Assembly: GCA_048268885.1 (NCBI GenBank)
Contig: JBLWUP010000007.1
Coordinates: 106,128 to 170,127 of the forward strand
From: Pelagibius sp048268885
Lineage (GTDB): Bacteria > Pseudomonadota > Alphaproteobacteria > Kiloniellales > Kiloniellaceae
Length of the DNA: 64,000 nucleotides
Reading direction: 5' to 3'
Part shown: positions 43,295-52,123 of the stretch, piece after piece
Numbering within the stretch: position 1 is the first letter of the stretch
Layout of the letters: each line of letters starts with the position of its first letter
Notes under the pieces: generated by a model
What the model saw: only the letters and a program-made list of their open reading frames with translations
Database searches by the model: none
Told to the model about the DNA's origin: nothing
Translations under genes and position numbers: made by a program

Positions 43295-45154
43295 TTGAAA
43301 GACTTCTCGAAGTGGTGGCCCATTGTCCTCGTCGGCCTGCTGCTGTTCGCCTTCATGTTCACCATGCGGGAGGCGGCGCCGCCGCAGACGCACCGTAGCG
43401 AACTGGCCTACAGCGAGTTCAAGCAGCTGCTGCGGGACCGCCGAATCAAGGACATCCGGCTGTCTGAGGACAGCGCGGCGGCGACGGTCACGTCCGCGGG
43501 CGGTGATCTGGGGGAAGACAAGAACGAGTATGTCCGGGTCAACCTGCCGAGCATCAGCGATCCGGAGCTGATGCCGCTGATTGAATCCTCCGGCGCCGTG
43601 GTGAGCGTGGAGCCGCCGAAGGAGGAGGGCGGCAACTGGCTGCTCAGCCTGCTGCCCTGGCTGATCTTCCTCGGCATCTATTTCTGGTTCTGGCACCGCA
43701 TGCAGAGCAACCTCACCGGCCGTTTCGGCGGGCGCGATCCCTCCGAATTTCTCTCCGGCTCGGCCAGCAAGGAGGTGAAGCGCAAGAAGCGCGTGACCTT
43801 CGACGACGTGGCGGGTCAGGAAAACGCCAAACGCGAAGTGGCGGAGCTGGTCGACTTCCTGCGCGATCCGGAGCGCTATCGGGCTCTCGGGGCGGAGCCG
43901 CCGCACGGCGTGCTGCTGATGGGGCCGCCGGGCACGGGCAAGACGCTGCTGGCGCGGGCTTTGGCAGGTGAGGCGGACGTCAACTTCTACCACACCTCGG
44001 CCTCCGAATTTATCGAGATGTTCGTCGGCGTCGGGGCGTCGCGCGTGCGCAAGATGTTCGAAGAGGCCAAGAAGCGTGCGCCGAGCATCATCTTCATCGA
44101 CGAGCTCGACGCGGTCGGCCGGATGCGCGGCACCGGCCTGGGCGGCGGCAACGACGAGCGCGAGCAGACCTTGAACCAGATCCTGGCGGAGATGGACGGC
44201 TTCAGCGGGCACGAGGCGGTCATCGTCCTGGCTGCGACCAACCGCCCCGACGTCCTTGATCCGGCGCTGCTGCGGCCGGGCCGCTTCGACCGCCACGTGA
44301 CCCTGGAACTGCCGGACCGCGAAGCGCGCGAGGCGATCCTCAAGGTGCACACCAAGAGCATGCCGCTGGCGCCGGATGTCAATCTCAAGACCCTCGCGAG
44401 CGCGACCCCGGGCTTCTCCGGCGCCGACCTCAAAAACCTCGTGAACGAGGCCGCCATGGCGGCGGCGCGGGCGGGCGCGAACGCCATCGACATGCGCGAC
44501 TTCGACGAGATGCGCGACAAGGTCATGATGGGAACGGTGCGCAGCCTGGCGATCCGTCCGGACGAGAAACACCGCCTGGCGGTGCACGAGGCCGGTCACA
44601 CCGTGGTGGCTCACTTCCTGCCGATGGCGGATCCCATTTACAAGGTGACGATCATTCCCCGCGGGCGGGCGCTGGGCGGCACCCACATGTTGCCGGAGGA
44701 GGAGCGCCATACTCTGCCGGAAGACTATCTGAGGGACCGCCTGGCGGTCATGCTCGGCGGGCGCACGGCGGAAAAAGTGCTGCTCGGCAATGTCAGCTCC
44801 GGGGCCGACGACGACATCAAAAATGCTACCCAGACCGCCCGGGCCATGGTGTCGCGCTGGGGCATGTCGGACGAGATTGGTCCGGTCGACCTGCGCCAGA
44901 GCGAGGACCATCCCTTCCTCGGGCGGGAGATCGCGCAGCCGCGCCGCTTCAGCGAGACCACGGCGCACGACGTGGACGCGGCGGTCTCCAGCCTGCTGCG
45001 CGAGGCCGAAGCGCGGGCCGAGACGATCATCACCGAAAACAGGGCCGGGATGAACAGCTTGGTCCAGCGGCTGGAGGAGCGGGAACTGCTGAGCGCCGAA
45101 GAGGTCGATGCCTGCCTCGGCGGCGCAAAGGCCAAGAGAGGCTCGGCGGCCTAG
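43295..45154 (+). CDS. ftsH: FtsH-family membrane ATP-dependent zinc metalloprotease
   Basis: A 619-residue protein: membrane segments at about 8-24 and 115-133, AAA domain with Walker A GPPGTGKT (210-217), Walker B IIFIDELDAVG, second region of homology LRPGRFDRH, and the protease motif HEAGHTV with downstream Asp ligand (SSGADDDIKNAT). All active-site elements are intact. It degrades membrane and soluble substrates using ATP. The start is a TTG at 43295 with GGAG eight bases upstream. It is not beside tilS, the usual site of the main ftsH, so it may be a second copy. Confidence 0.92.
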   Translation: MKDFSKWWPIVLVGLLLFAFMFTMREAAPPQTHRSELAYSEFKQLLRDRRIKDIRLSEDSAAATVTSAGGDLGEDKNEYVRVNLPSISDPELMPLIESSGAVVSVEPPKEEGGNWLLSLLPWLIFLGIYFWFWHRMQSNLTGRFGGRDPSEFLSGSASKEVKRKKRVTFDDVAGQENAKREVAELVDFLRDPERYRALGAEPPHGVLLMGPPGTGKTLLARALAGEADVNFYHTSASEFIEMFVGVGASRVRKMFEEAKKRAPSIIFIDELDAVGRMRGTGLGGGNDEREQTLNQILAEMDGFSGHEAVIVLAATNRPDVLDPALLRPGRFDRHVTLELPDREAREAILKVHTKSMPLAPDVNLKTLASATPGFSGADLKNLVNEAAMAAARAGANAIDMRDFDEMRDKVMMGTVRSLAIRPDEKHRLAVHEAGHTVVAHFLPMADPIYKVTIIPRGRALGGTHMLPEEERHTLPEDYLRDRLAVMLGGRTAEKVLLGNVSSGADDDIKNATQTARAMVSRWGMSDEIGPVDLRQSEDHPFLGREIAQPRRFSETTAHDVDAAVSSLLREAEARAETIITENRAGMNSLVQRLEERELLSAEEVDACLGGAKAKRGSAA

Positions 45155-45175
45155 CCGGCGACCTAGGCCGGCAAG

Positions 45176-46699
45176 CTAGGCGGCAGAGCTGAAGCTGTCC
45201 TTGAAGCGATCGCGCAGCGCGTTCTTCTGCACCTTGCCCATGGTATTGCGCGGCAGTTCGTCGACGAAGAACACCCGCTTCGGGACCTTGAAGTTCGCCA
45301 GCTCGCTCTTGGTGATCGCCTGGATGCTTTCGTCGGTCACCTCGGCCCCCGACCCGTCGCGCTTCACCACGGCGACCACCGCCTCGCCGAAATCGGGGTG
45401 CGGCAGGCCAATGACCGCGGACTCGTCCACCCCCTCGATGGCGTCGATGCAGAGTTCGACCTCCTTGGGGTAGACGTTGAAGCCGCCGGAGATGATCAGG
45501 TCCTTGGAGCGCCCGACGATCTGGACATAACCGCGTTCGTCGATCAGCGACAGGTCGCCGGTGATGAAGAAGCCGTCCGGGCGAAACTCCTCGGCGGTCT
45601 TCTCGGGATTGCGCCAATAGCCGAGAAAGACGTTCGGGCCCTTGACCTCGAGCACCCCGACGTCGCCCTGGGGCAGGGCTTTGCCGTTCTCATCGGTGAT
45701 CCGGACTTCGACGCCGGGCAAGGGATGGCCGACGGTTCCGGCAATGCGATCGCCCTTCAGCGGGTTCGAGGTGATCATCGTGGTCTCGGTCATGCCGTAG
45801 CGCTCGAGGATGCAATGGCCGGTCCGCTCCTCGAACTCCTTGAAGGTGTCGGCCAGCAGCGGCGCCGAGCCTGAAACGAAGAGGCGCATGCCGGCGCAGG
45901 CTTCCTTGGTCAGCCGCGGGCTGGCCAGCAGCCGGGTGTAGAAGGTCGGCACGCCCATCATGGAGGTGGCGCGCGGCAGCAGGTCGATCACCGTGTCCGC
46001 ATCGAAGCGGTTGAGGAACAGCATTCTGGCGCCGCTCATCAGCACGCAGTGGGTCGCGACGAAGAGGCCGTGGGTATGAAAGATCGGCAGGGCGTGAATC
46101 AGGACGTCGTCCGCCGTGAAGCCCCAATAGTCGCGCAGCGTCAGCGTGTTGGTGCCGAGGTTCGCGTGGCTCAGCATGGCGCCCTTGGAGCGGCCGGTGG
46201 TGCCGCTGGTGTAGAGGATCGCGGCCAGATCGTCCGGCGCCCGCGCCACCACCCCCACATCGGGGTCCAGCGCGCGGCTGCGCTCCACGACGCTGCCGTC
46301 GCCCTGGGTTCCCAGGGTCAGCACGACCTGCGTGCCGGCGGACGTCGCGGTTTCTTTCAGGGCGGCCTCGTGCTGCGGGTCGCAGACCAGAACGCGCGGT
46401 TCGGCATCGCCCAGGAAGTAGGCCACTTCGCCGCCCTTGTAGGCGGTGTTGAGCGGCAGGTAGACACCGCCGCAGCGCAGCACCGCCAAGTACAGCAGCA
46501 GGGCTTCCGGTGATTTCTCGATCTGCGCGGCGACGCGGTCGCCCGGCTGCACGCCGCAGTCGATGAGCAGGCGCGCGATGCGCCCGGAGCCCGCCTCGAA
46601 GTCGGCGTAGCTCATGGTCCGGCCGTCCGGCGTCTCCAGAACGGTCTGGCCACGGTCGGCCGGGAAGTTTTCAGTCAGTTGGTCGTAGAGATTTGTCAT
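45176..46699 (-). CDS. matB: Malonyl-CoA synthetase (malonate-CoA ligase)
   Basis: A 507-residue ANL-superfamily adenylate-forming enzyme. Seen: P-loop YTSGTTGRSKGAM, HTHGLFVATHCVLMSGARM, YGMTETTM, and the C-terminal catalytic Lys in PRNTMGKVQKNALRD. It closely resembles MatB, which activates malonate with ATP and CoA. Genomic context is decisive: matR lies 34 bases upstream in the same direction, and across the divergent promoter are a TRAP transporter and malonyl-CoA decarboxylase. Confidence 0.93.
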   Translation of the reverse strand: MTNLYDQLTENFPADRGQTVLETPDGRTMSYADFEAGSGRIARLLIDCGVQPGDRVAAQIEKSPEALLLYLAVLRCGGVYLPLNTAYKGGEVAYFLGDAEPRVLVCDPQHEAALKETATSAGTQVVLTLGTQGDGSVVERSRALDPDVGVVARAPDDLAAILYTSGTTGRSKGAMLSHANLGTNTLTLRDYWGFTADDVLIHALPIFHTHGLFVATHCVLMSGARMLFLNRFDADTVIDLLPRATSMMGVPTFYTRLLASPRLTKEACAGMRLFVSGSAPLLADTFKEFEERTGHCILERYGMTETTMITSNPLKGDRIAGTVGHPLPGVEVRITDENGKALPQGDVGVLEVKGPNVFLGYWRNPEKTAEEFRPDGFFITGDLSLIDERGYVQIVGRSKDLIISGGFNVYPKEVELCIDAIEGVDESAVIGLPHPDFGEAVVAVVKRDGSGAEVTDESIQAITKSELANFKVPKRVFFVDELPRNTMGKVQKNALRDRFKDSFSSAA

Positions 46700-46733
46700 G
46701 ATCGCGATCTGCCTTTGCCGCCCGGCGTTTGCC

Positions 46734-47414
46734 TTAAGCGGTCATGGCGTGGACATAGGATTCCGGTAGGGCTGAAATGAGGTCGGTGAAGACGTCGCCT
46801 TGGATGGTGACGTGGTGTGACATCGCCGCCCCGGCGGCATCGGCGTCGCCGCCGAGAATGGCGTCGACCACGGCCTGGTGCTCGCGCCAGGACTTCAGGG
46901 TGCGGCCGGGATGGTGCAACTGGAAGCGCCGGTAGGGGGACAGACGGTTGCGCATGCCCCGCGTCGTCTCTTCCAGGAAGGTATTGTGCGAGCCGGCGTA
47001 GATGACCTCGTGGAATCGCCGGTTGGCGTCGTAGTAGGCGTGGGCCTCGCCTTGCTCCGCCAGGGCCTGGCAGTCCTGGTGGACTTCGGCCAGTTGCCGG
47101 CGCTCCTCCGCGGACATGCGCCGCGCCGCGAGCGTGGCGCAGAATGACTCCAGCTCGGCCATGACTTCGAACATGTGCAGCAGCTGGGTGACCGTGACCG
47201 TGGCGACCACGGCGCCCTGGCGCGGCCGCAGGACGACGAGATCGGCTGCCGCCAGTTCGCGCAGCGCTTCGCGGACGGGCGTGCGCGAGACGCCGAAGTG
47301 CTGGGCCAGCTTGCTCTCGTCCAGACGAGCGCCCGGCGGGCGCTGCCCGGAGAGAATCTCTTTCTCCAGGCGGTCCCTCAGATCTTGGGCAAGCGGGGCG
47401 GCTTTCGCTTTCAT
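46734..47414 (-). CDS. matR: GntR/FCD-family regulator of the malonate locus (MatR-like)
   Basis: A 226-residue protein: N-terminal winged helix (LDESKLAQHFGVSRTPVREALRELAA) and C-terminal FCD ligand-binding domain (about 85-215) with metal-binding His residues (ANRRFHEVIYAGS, SWREHQAVVDAI, MSHHVTI). Very long in-frame extension upstream is rejected; the ATG at 47414 starts the family. It probably senses malonate or malonyl-CoA and binds the palindrome at 47470-47481 to control both divergent arms. Confidence 0.9.
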   Translation of the reverse strand: MKAKAAPLAQDLRDRLEKEILSGQRPPGARLDESKLAQHFGVSRTPVREALRELAAADLVVLRPRQGAVVATVTVTQLLHMFEVMAELESFCATLAARRMSAEERRQLAEVHQDCQALAEQGEAHAYYDANRRFHEVIYAGSHNTFLEETTRGMRNRLSPYRRFQLHHPGRTLKSWREHQAVVDAILGGDADAAGAAMSHHVTIQGDVFTDLISALPESYVHAMTA

Positions 47415-47469
47415 GGCGTGAAGTATATCCGCATGCAAAAGAATCCGGCAAGCATGCACTTTGATCATT

Positions 47470-47481
47470 TTTGTATACAAA
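47470..47481. promoter_or_regulatory. Palindromic GntR-type operator TTTGTATACAAA
   Basis: A perfect 12-bp palindrome in the 174-base divergent gap between matR and matP. Its TTGTA/TACAA half-sites match the FadR/FCD-type operator and, as I recall, the operator described for rhizobial MatR. Placement between the two arms fits autoregulation and joint control. Confidence 0.75.
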
Positions 47482-47588
47482 GCTAGACAGCCTTGTTGGG
47501 GAACGATAGAGTTTTGAGCAGAATAAGAGGCAAGTGTCGGCAACTGCCGCCGCCTGCCGAGGAATAAGCAACCGGGAGGAACCGAGTG

Positions 47589-48596
47589 ATGTCCAAAACA
47601 ATGCGTACACTGGTTTCCACGACCGCCATGGTCGTGGCCTTTGCCGTGGCCGGGTCGGCCGTGGCGGCGGATATGAAGCTGAAAGCCTCGCACCAATGGC
47701 CGGGCGGCAAGGGCGATGTCCGCGACGAGATGGTGCAGATCATCGCGAAGGAAGTGGCCAAGGCCGACGTCGGTCTGGAGGTGCAGGTCTATCCGGGTGC
47801 GTCGCTGTTCAAGCCCAAGGAACAGTGGAACGCCATGGTCAAGGGTCAGCTCGATATTTCGGCCTTCCCGCTGGACTACGCGAGCGGCCGTCATCCGCAG
47901 TTCAGTGCGACCCTGATGCCGGGTCTGGTGAAGAATCACGATCACGCGCTGCGGCTCAACAATTCGCCCTTCATGACCGACATCAAGAAGATCATCAACG
48001 ACAACGGTGTCGTGGTGCTGGCTGACGCCTGGCTCGCGGGCGGTTTCGCCTCGACGAAGCAGTGCATCCTCGGCCCGGACACGATGAAGGGGCAGGTGAC
48101 CCGTGCGGCGGGTCCGGCCTTCGAGCAGATGCTGGCCGGCGCCGGGGCGTCGATCGCTTCCATGCCGTCTTCGGAAATCTACACCGCGATGCAGACTGGT
48201 GTTCTCGACGCGGCCAACACCAGCTCCGGCAGCTTCGTGTCCTACCGCATCTACGAGCAGGTGAAGTGCCTGACCGAGCCGGGCGACCACGCCTTGTGGT
48301 TCATGTACGAGCCGATCCTCATGTCAAAGCGCACCTGGGACAAGCTGGATGACAAGCAGCAGCAGGCCCTGATGGAAGCCGGCAAGAAGGCCGAGGCCTA
48401 CATGACGGCGGAGGCCAAGGGTCTCGACAGCAAGCTGGTCGATGCCTACAAGAAGGCCGGTGTCGAGGTCGTCAAGATGTCGGCCGAGGACGCCGCGGCA
48501 TGGCGCCAGATCGCCAACGAGACGTCCTACAAGATCTTTGCCGAGAAGGTTCCCGGCGGCCAAGAGCTGATCGAGAAGGCGCTGGCTGTCGAGTAG
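47589..48596 (+). CDS. matP: TRAP transporter solute-binding protein, probable malonate-binding MatP
   Basis: A 335-residue periplasmic DctP-type binding protein with a Sec signal peptide (TLVSTTAMVVAFAVAGSAVAA). The mature part begins DMKLKASHQWPGGKGDVRDE and has the family core MPSSEIYTAMQTGVLDAANTSSGSF. I take the ATG at 47589, which has GGGAGGA eight bases upstream, rather than the adjacent GTG at 47586. The ligand is inferred to be malonate from the surrounding matR, matB and matA genes. Confidence 0.87.
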   Translation: MSKTMRTLVSTTAMVVAFAVAGSAVAADMKLKASHQWPGGKGDVRDEMVQIIAKEVAKADVGLEVQVYPGASLFKPKEQWNAMVKGQLDISAFPLDYASGRHPQFSATLMPGLVKNHDHALRLNNSPFMTDIKKIINDNGVVVLADAWLAGGFASTKQCILGPDTMKGQVTRAAGPAFEQMLAGAGASIASMPSSEIYTAMQTGVLDAANTSSGSFVSYRIYEQVKCLTEPGDHALWFMYEPILMSKRTWDKLDDKQQQALMEAGKKAEAYMTAEAKGLDSKLVDAYKKAGVEVVKMSAEDAAAWRQIANETSYKIFAEKVPGGQELIEKALAVE

Positions 48597-48615
48597 GCGC
48601 ATTCATCTCTAAGGC

Positions 48616-48648
48616 GGGGCGCCGGGAGTCGAAGGCTGCCGGCGCCCC
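48616..48648 (+). terminator. Intra-operon hairpin after matP
   Basis: GGGGCGCCGG (48616-48625) and CCGGCGCCCC (48639-48648) form a perfect 10-bp GC stem with a 13-base loop, followed by a short T-containing tract without a long T run. It probably lets part of the transcription stop or protects the matP mRNA end, giving more binding protein than permease. Confidence 0.7.
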
Positions 48649-48704
48649 CTTGCTTTGTATAAGCGCTTCTTTCGTTCGAAGCCTTTGAACCCCTCGAGGC
48701 CGCC

Positions 48705-49223
48705 TTGGATCTCTTCGTCACAATCGTGCGCCGGCTTTCGCTGCTCTGCGGAGTCGTCTCGGCCCTGACGCTGGCAGCCGCCGTGCTCGTCGTTTGCCAG
48801 ATGGTGGTGCTGCGCTATCTGCTCAACGAGTCGACGGTATGGCAGACCGAGTTCACCACCTACAGCATCGTCGGGGCGACCCTGATCGGCAGTCCCTATG
48901 TGCTGCTGCGCCGCGGCCATGTGAACGTCGACCTGCTGCCGCTCTATCTGCCGCATCGCCCCCGGTTGGCGCTGGCTTTCCTGGCTTCCTTTCTGGCCCT
49001 GGCATTCTGTGTCGCTCTGGCCTACACCGGCGCGGAGCTGTGGCTCGATGCTTGGCGTGGCGGCTGGACGACGGATTCCATCTGGCGGCTGCCGCTGTGG
49101 ATTGCCTACGCGCCGATTCCCATCGGCATTGGCCTTTTGTGTCTGCAATACCTTGCCGACATTCTCTGCCTGGCCACCGGACGCGAGATGCCCTTCGGGC
49201 TGGAGCCGGGAGACCAGCCATGA
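48705..49223 (+). CDS. matQ: TRAP transporter small permease, probable MatQ
   Basis: A 172-residue DctQ-type protein with four membrane segments. It carries the typical WQTEFTTYSIVGATLIGSPYVLLRRGHVNVDLLPLYL, with Gly-His-Val-x-Val-Asp. The start is a TTG at 48705 with GAGG five bases upstream; no ATG gives a full first membrane helix. The stop overlaps the large permease start (ATGA), so the two membrane subunits are translationally coupled. Confidence 0.85.
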   Translation: MDLFVTIVRRLSLLCGVVSALTLAAAVLVVCQMVVLRYLLNESTVWQTEFTTYSIVGATLIGSPYVLLRRGHVNVDLLPLYLPHRPRLALAFLASFLALAFCVALAYTGAELWLDAWRGGWTTDSIWRLPLWIAYAPIPIGIGLLCLQYLADILCLATGREMPFGLEPGDQP

Positions 49224-50548
49224 GCCCGCTCGAAATCGGTGGGATCATCGGCGTGGTGACCATCCTGGTCCTCTCGACAGGGGTTCCCATCGCCTTCGGC
49301 CTCGGCCTCGTTGCCGTGGTCTTCCTCATCATCTTCGATGGCTGGGGCAGCCTCGGCATCGTCGCCGACACTTTCTTCGCGGGCATCGGGGAGTTTGCCC
49401 TGGTCTCGATCCCCATGTTCGTGCTGATGGGCGCCGCCGTTGCTTCCTCACCGGCGGGCAAGGATCTCTACGAAGCGCTCGAGCGCTGGCTCTACCGCGT
49501 GCCCGGCGGCCTGATCATCTCCAACATCGGCGCCTGCTCGATCTTCGCCGCGCTCTCCGGCTCCTCGCCGGCGACCTGCGCGGCCATCGGCAAGATGGGT
49601 ATCCCGGAGATGCGCCAGCGCGGCTATCCGGACGGCCTGGCCACCGGCGCCATCGCGGCGGGCGGCACGCTTGGCATCCTCATCCCGCCCTCGGTCACCA
49701 TGATCGTCTACGGCATCTCCACGGAAACCTCGATCGGGCGACTGTTCATCGCCGGCCTGCTGCCGGGGCTCATGCTGACCTGCCTTTTCATGGCCTGGTC
49801 GCTCTATGCGGCGTGGCGCGGCGGCTATCGCTTCAGCCTGTCGGATGCCGGCTACACCCTGCGGGAGAAGCTGGTGGTGCTGCCGCGGGTGCTGCCCTTC
49901 CTGATGATCATTGCCGGGGTGCTCTACGTGCTCTACGGCGGCATCGCCACGCCTTCGGAGGCGGCGGGCGTCGGCGCGCTGTTCTGCGTCCTGCTGGTGG
50001 TGGTGATCTACGGGCTGTTCCTGCGCTCCTGGTCGCCCCTGCGGATCTGGGACATCCTCGGTGATTCCATGCGTGAATCGGTGATGATCCTGATGATCAT
50101 CGGGGCCTCGGCGTTGTTCAGCTACACGCTCTCCAGTTTGTTCGTGACCCAATCAATTGCCGAGTGGATCGCCGGCCTGGATGTGAACCGCTGGGTGCTC
50201 ATGGCGATGATCAACTTTTTCTTGTTGGTCTGCGGGTTTTTCCTGCCGCCGGTGGCGGTCATCCTCATGACGGCGCCGATCCTGTTGCCCATCGTGACGT
50301 CGGCGGGCTTCGACCCCTACTGGTTCGCCGTCGTTTTCACCATCAATATGGAAATTGGATTGATCACGCCGCCGGTGGGCCTAAATCTTTATGTGATCAA
50401 TGGTATAGCGCCGGATGTGTCCTTGCCGACGATCCTCAAAGGGGCCTTGCCCTTTATGTTGTCTATGGCCCTGGGGATCGTCCTTTTGTGTGTGTTCCCG
50501 GAGATCGCCACCTGGCTGCCGGAGGCAGTGATGGGGCCTGGATTCTAG
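49220..50548 (+). CDS. matM: TRAP transporter large permease, probable MatM
   Basis: A 442-residue DctM-type permease of normal length with about twelve hydrophobic segments. Landmarks: GGLIISNIGACSIFAALSGSSPATCAAIGKMG, GTLGILIPPSVTMIVYG and the C-terminal FTINMEIGLITPPVGLNLYVING. It starts at the ATGA overlap with matQ and ends 12 bases before matA. With matP and matQ it should import malonate using the sodium gradient. Confidence 0.88.
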   Translation: MSPLEIGGIIGVVTILVLSTGVPIAFGLGLVAVVFLIIFDGWGSLGIVADTFFAGIGEFALVSIPMFVLMGAAVASSPAGKDLYEALERWLYRVPGGLIISNIGACSIFAALSGSSPATCAAIGKMGIPEMRQRGYPDGLATGAIAAGGTLGILIPPSVTMIVYGISTETSIGRLFIAGLLPGLMLTCLFMAWSLYAAWRGGYRFSLSDAGYTLREKLVVLPRVLPFLMIIAGVLYVLYGGIATPSEAAGVGALFCVLLVVVIYGLFLRSWSPLRIWDILGDSMRESVMILMIIGASALFSYTLSSLFVTQSIAEWIAGLDVNRWVLMAMINFFLLVCGFFLPPVAVILMTAPILLPIVTSAGFDPYWFAVVFTINMEIGLITPPVGLNLYVINGIAPDVSLPTILKGALPFMLSMALGIVLLCVFPEIATWLPEAVMGPGF

Positions 50549-50560
50549 AAAGGAAGCCTG

Positions 50561-52018
50561 ATGTCCGAGGTGCAGCAGGAAACCTTGGTCGAGCGGACCC
50601 TTACGAACCTGGCCACGGCATGGCGCGACATCGCGCAGTCCGCGGCGCGGACGGTCGGTCTGTCGAAGGCCCCGGTCTCGACCAAACCGGAATCCCTCAA
50701 GCGGCTGATGCGCGACTGCTTGGAGGCGCGCGGCGGCGAGGTTTCGGCGCGCATGCGCGCGGCCGCCCTGGGGCGGGTCTACCTGGAACAGGATGCGGAG
50801 GGACGTCAGCGTTTCCTCACCGTCCTGGCGCACGAGTTCGCCGTACCGGCGGAGGCGGTGGAGGAGGCGGTTGCGGTCTATCAGGCGGCGGTCAGCGATG
50901 CCGACCTGCTGCAGGCGGAGCGGAACCTGCGCCAGGCGTTGCAGCCGCCGCGCCTGCGCCTGCTGACCCAGTTCAACGCCCTGCCGGAGGGCGTCAAGTT
51001 CCTGGTCGATCTGCGGGCCGACCTCTTGGCGCTGCGCAGTGACGATCCCTACCTGCAGGGCCTCGACGACGACCTGCGCGAGTTGCTGCTGTCCTGGTTC
51101 GACACCGGCTTCCTCGATCTGCGGGCGATCGACTGGGACTCGCCGGCCTCGCTGCTCGAGAAGCTGGTCGCCTACGAAGCGGTGCACGAGATCACCTCCT
51201 GGCAGGACCTGCGCAACCGCCTGGATTCCGACCGTCGTTGCTACGCGCTGTTCCACCCGCGCATGCCCGAGGAACCCCTGGCCTTCGTCGAGGTCGCCCT
51301 GGTGCAGGGCATGACCGGCTCCATCCAGGCGCTGCTCGACGAGGAGGCGCCGCAGATGGACCCCGCCCAGGCGGACGCGGCGATCTTCTATTCGATCTCG
51401 AACACCCAGAAGGGGCTGAAGCAGATCTCCTTCGGCGACTTCTTGATCAAGCGGGTCGTGCAGACCCTGTCGCGCGAGTTTCCCAAGATCAGGATCTTCT
51501 CGACCCTCTCGCCGATCCCCGGTTTCCGGCGCTGGCTGGACAGGCTGCCGGAAGCCGACCTGGCCGCCGGCTTCGTGCCCGAGGATCTGGCCGTCCTGCC
51601 GGCCATCGGCAAGGAGCGCAGCCTGAAGCAGATCCTGGCGGAGACGCTGGCCAAGCCGAACTGGGCCAAGGACGAGACGCTCTCCACGGCCTTGCAGCGG
51701 CCCCTGATGGTCTTGGCGGCGCGTTATCTCACCTCCAAGCGCCAGGATGGGCAGCCCCTCGATTCGGTCGCGCGCTTCCACCTGCGCAACGGCGCGCGCC
51801 TGGAGCGCCTGAACTGGCTGGGCGACACCTCGGTCAACGGCATGGCCTGGTCCGCCGGCCTGATGGTCAACTACCGCTACGTGGTCGATGACGTGGAGAC
51901 CAATCACGAGGCCTACATGAAGGACGGCCAGATCGCCGTGGGGCCGGAAATGCGCGGCCTGCTGAAGGCGGGGCGGGAAGCGGCCGGCTCGCCCCTGCGC
52001 GGCCTCGGGATCGGCTGA
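50561..52018 (+). CDS. matA: Malonyl-CoA decarboxylase
   Basis: A 485-residue MCD-family enzyme: N-terminal helical domain (about 1-130) and C-terminal acetyltransferase-like catalytic domain. The catalytic Ser/His regions are intact: FYSISNTQKGLKQI (Ser) and ARFHLRNGARLERLNWLGD (His), with HPRMPEEPLAFVEVALVQG before them. It converts malonyl-CoA to acetyl-CoA and CO2, completing malonate use with MatB. Last gene of the matPQM-matA operon, 12 bases after matM. Confidence 0.94.
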   Translation: MSEVQQETLVERTLTNLATAWRDIAQSAARTVGLSKAPVSTKPESLKRLMRDCLEARGGEVSARMRAAALGRVYLEQDAEGRQRFLTVLAHEFAVPAEAVEEAVAVYQAAVSDADLLQAERNLRQALQPPRLRLLTQFNALPEGVKFLVDLRADLLALRSDDPYLQGLDDDLRELLLSWFDTGFLDLRAIDWDSPASLLEKLVAYEAVHEITSWQDLRNRLDSDRRCYALFHPRMPEEPLAFVEVALVQGMTGSIQALLDEEAPQMDPAQADAAIFYSISNTQKGLKQISFGDFLIKRVVQTLSREFPKIRIFSTLSPIPGFRRWLDRLPEADLAAGFVPEDLAVLPAIGKERSLKQILAETLAKPNWAKDETLSTALQRPLMVLAARYLTSKRQDGQPLDSVARFHLRNGARLERLNWLGDTSVNGMAWSAGLMVNYRYVVDDVETNHEAYMKDGQIAVGPEMRGLLKAGREAAGSPLRGLGIG

Positions 52019-52123
52019 GCGGGCCCGCCGGGGCGTCGGCCTTGCGGCGGCGTCCCGCCTTCCTATAGAGAAAAGCATCCGGGTTGTTGCTTTTCCCCCT
52101 GTTACAGGCATAGGTTTTCCGTC

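Noticed and set aside
47415..48290. Large in-frame upstream extension of matR
   Set aside because: It runs antisense through matP, whose codon usage and family match are clear; the GntR domain begins at the ATG at 47414.
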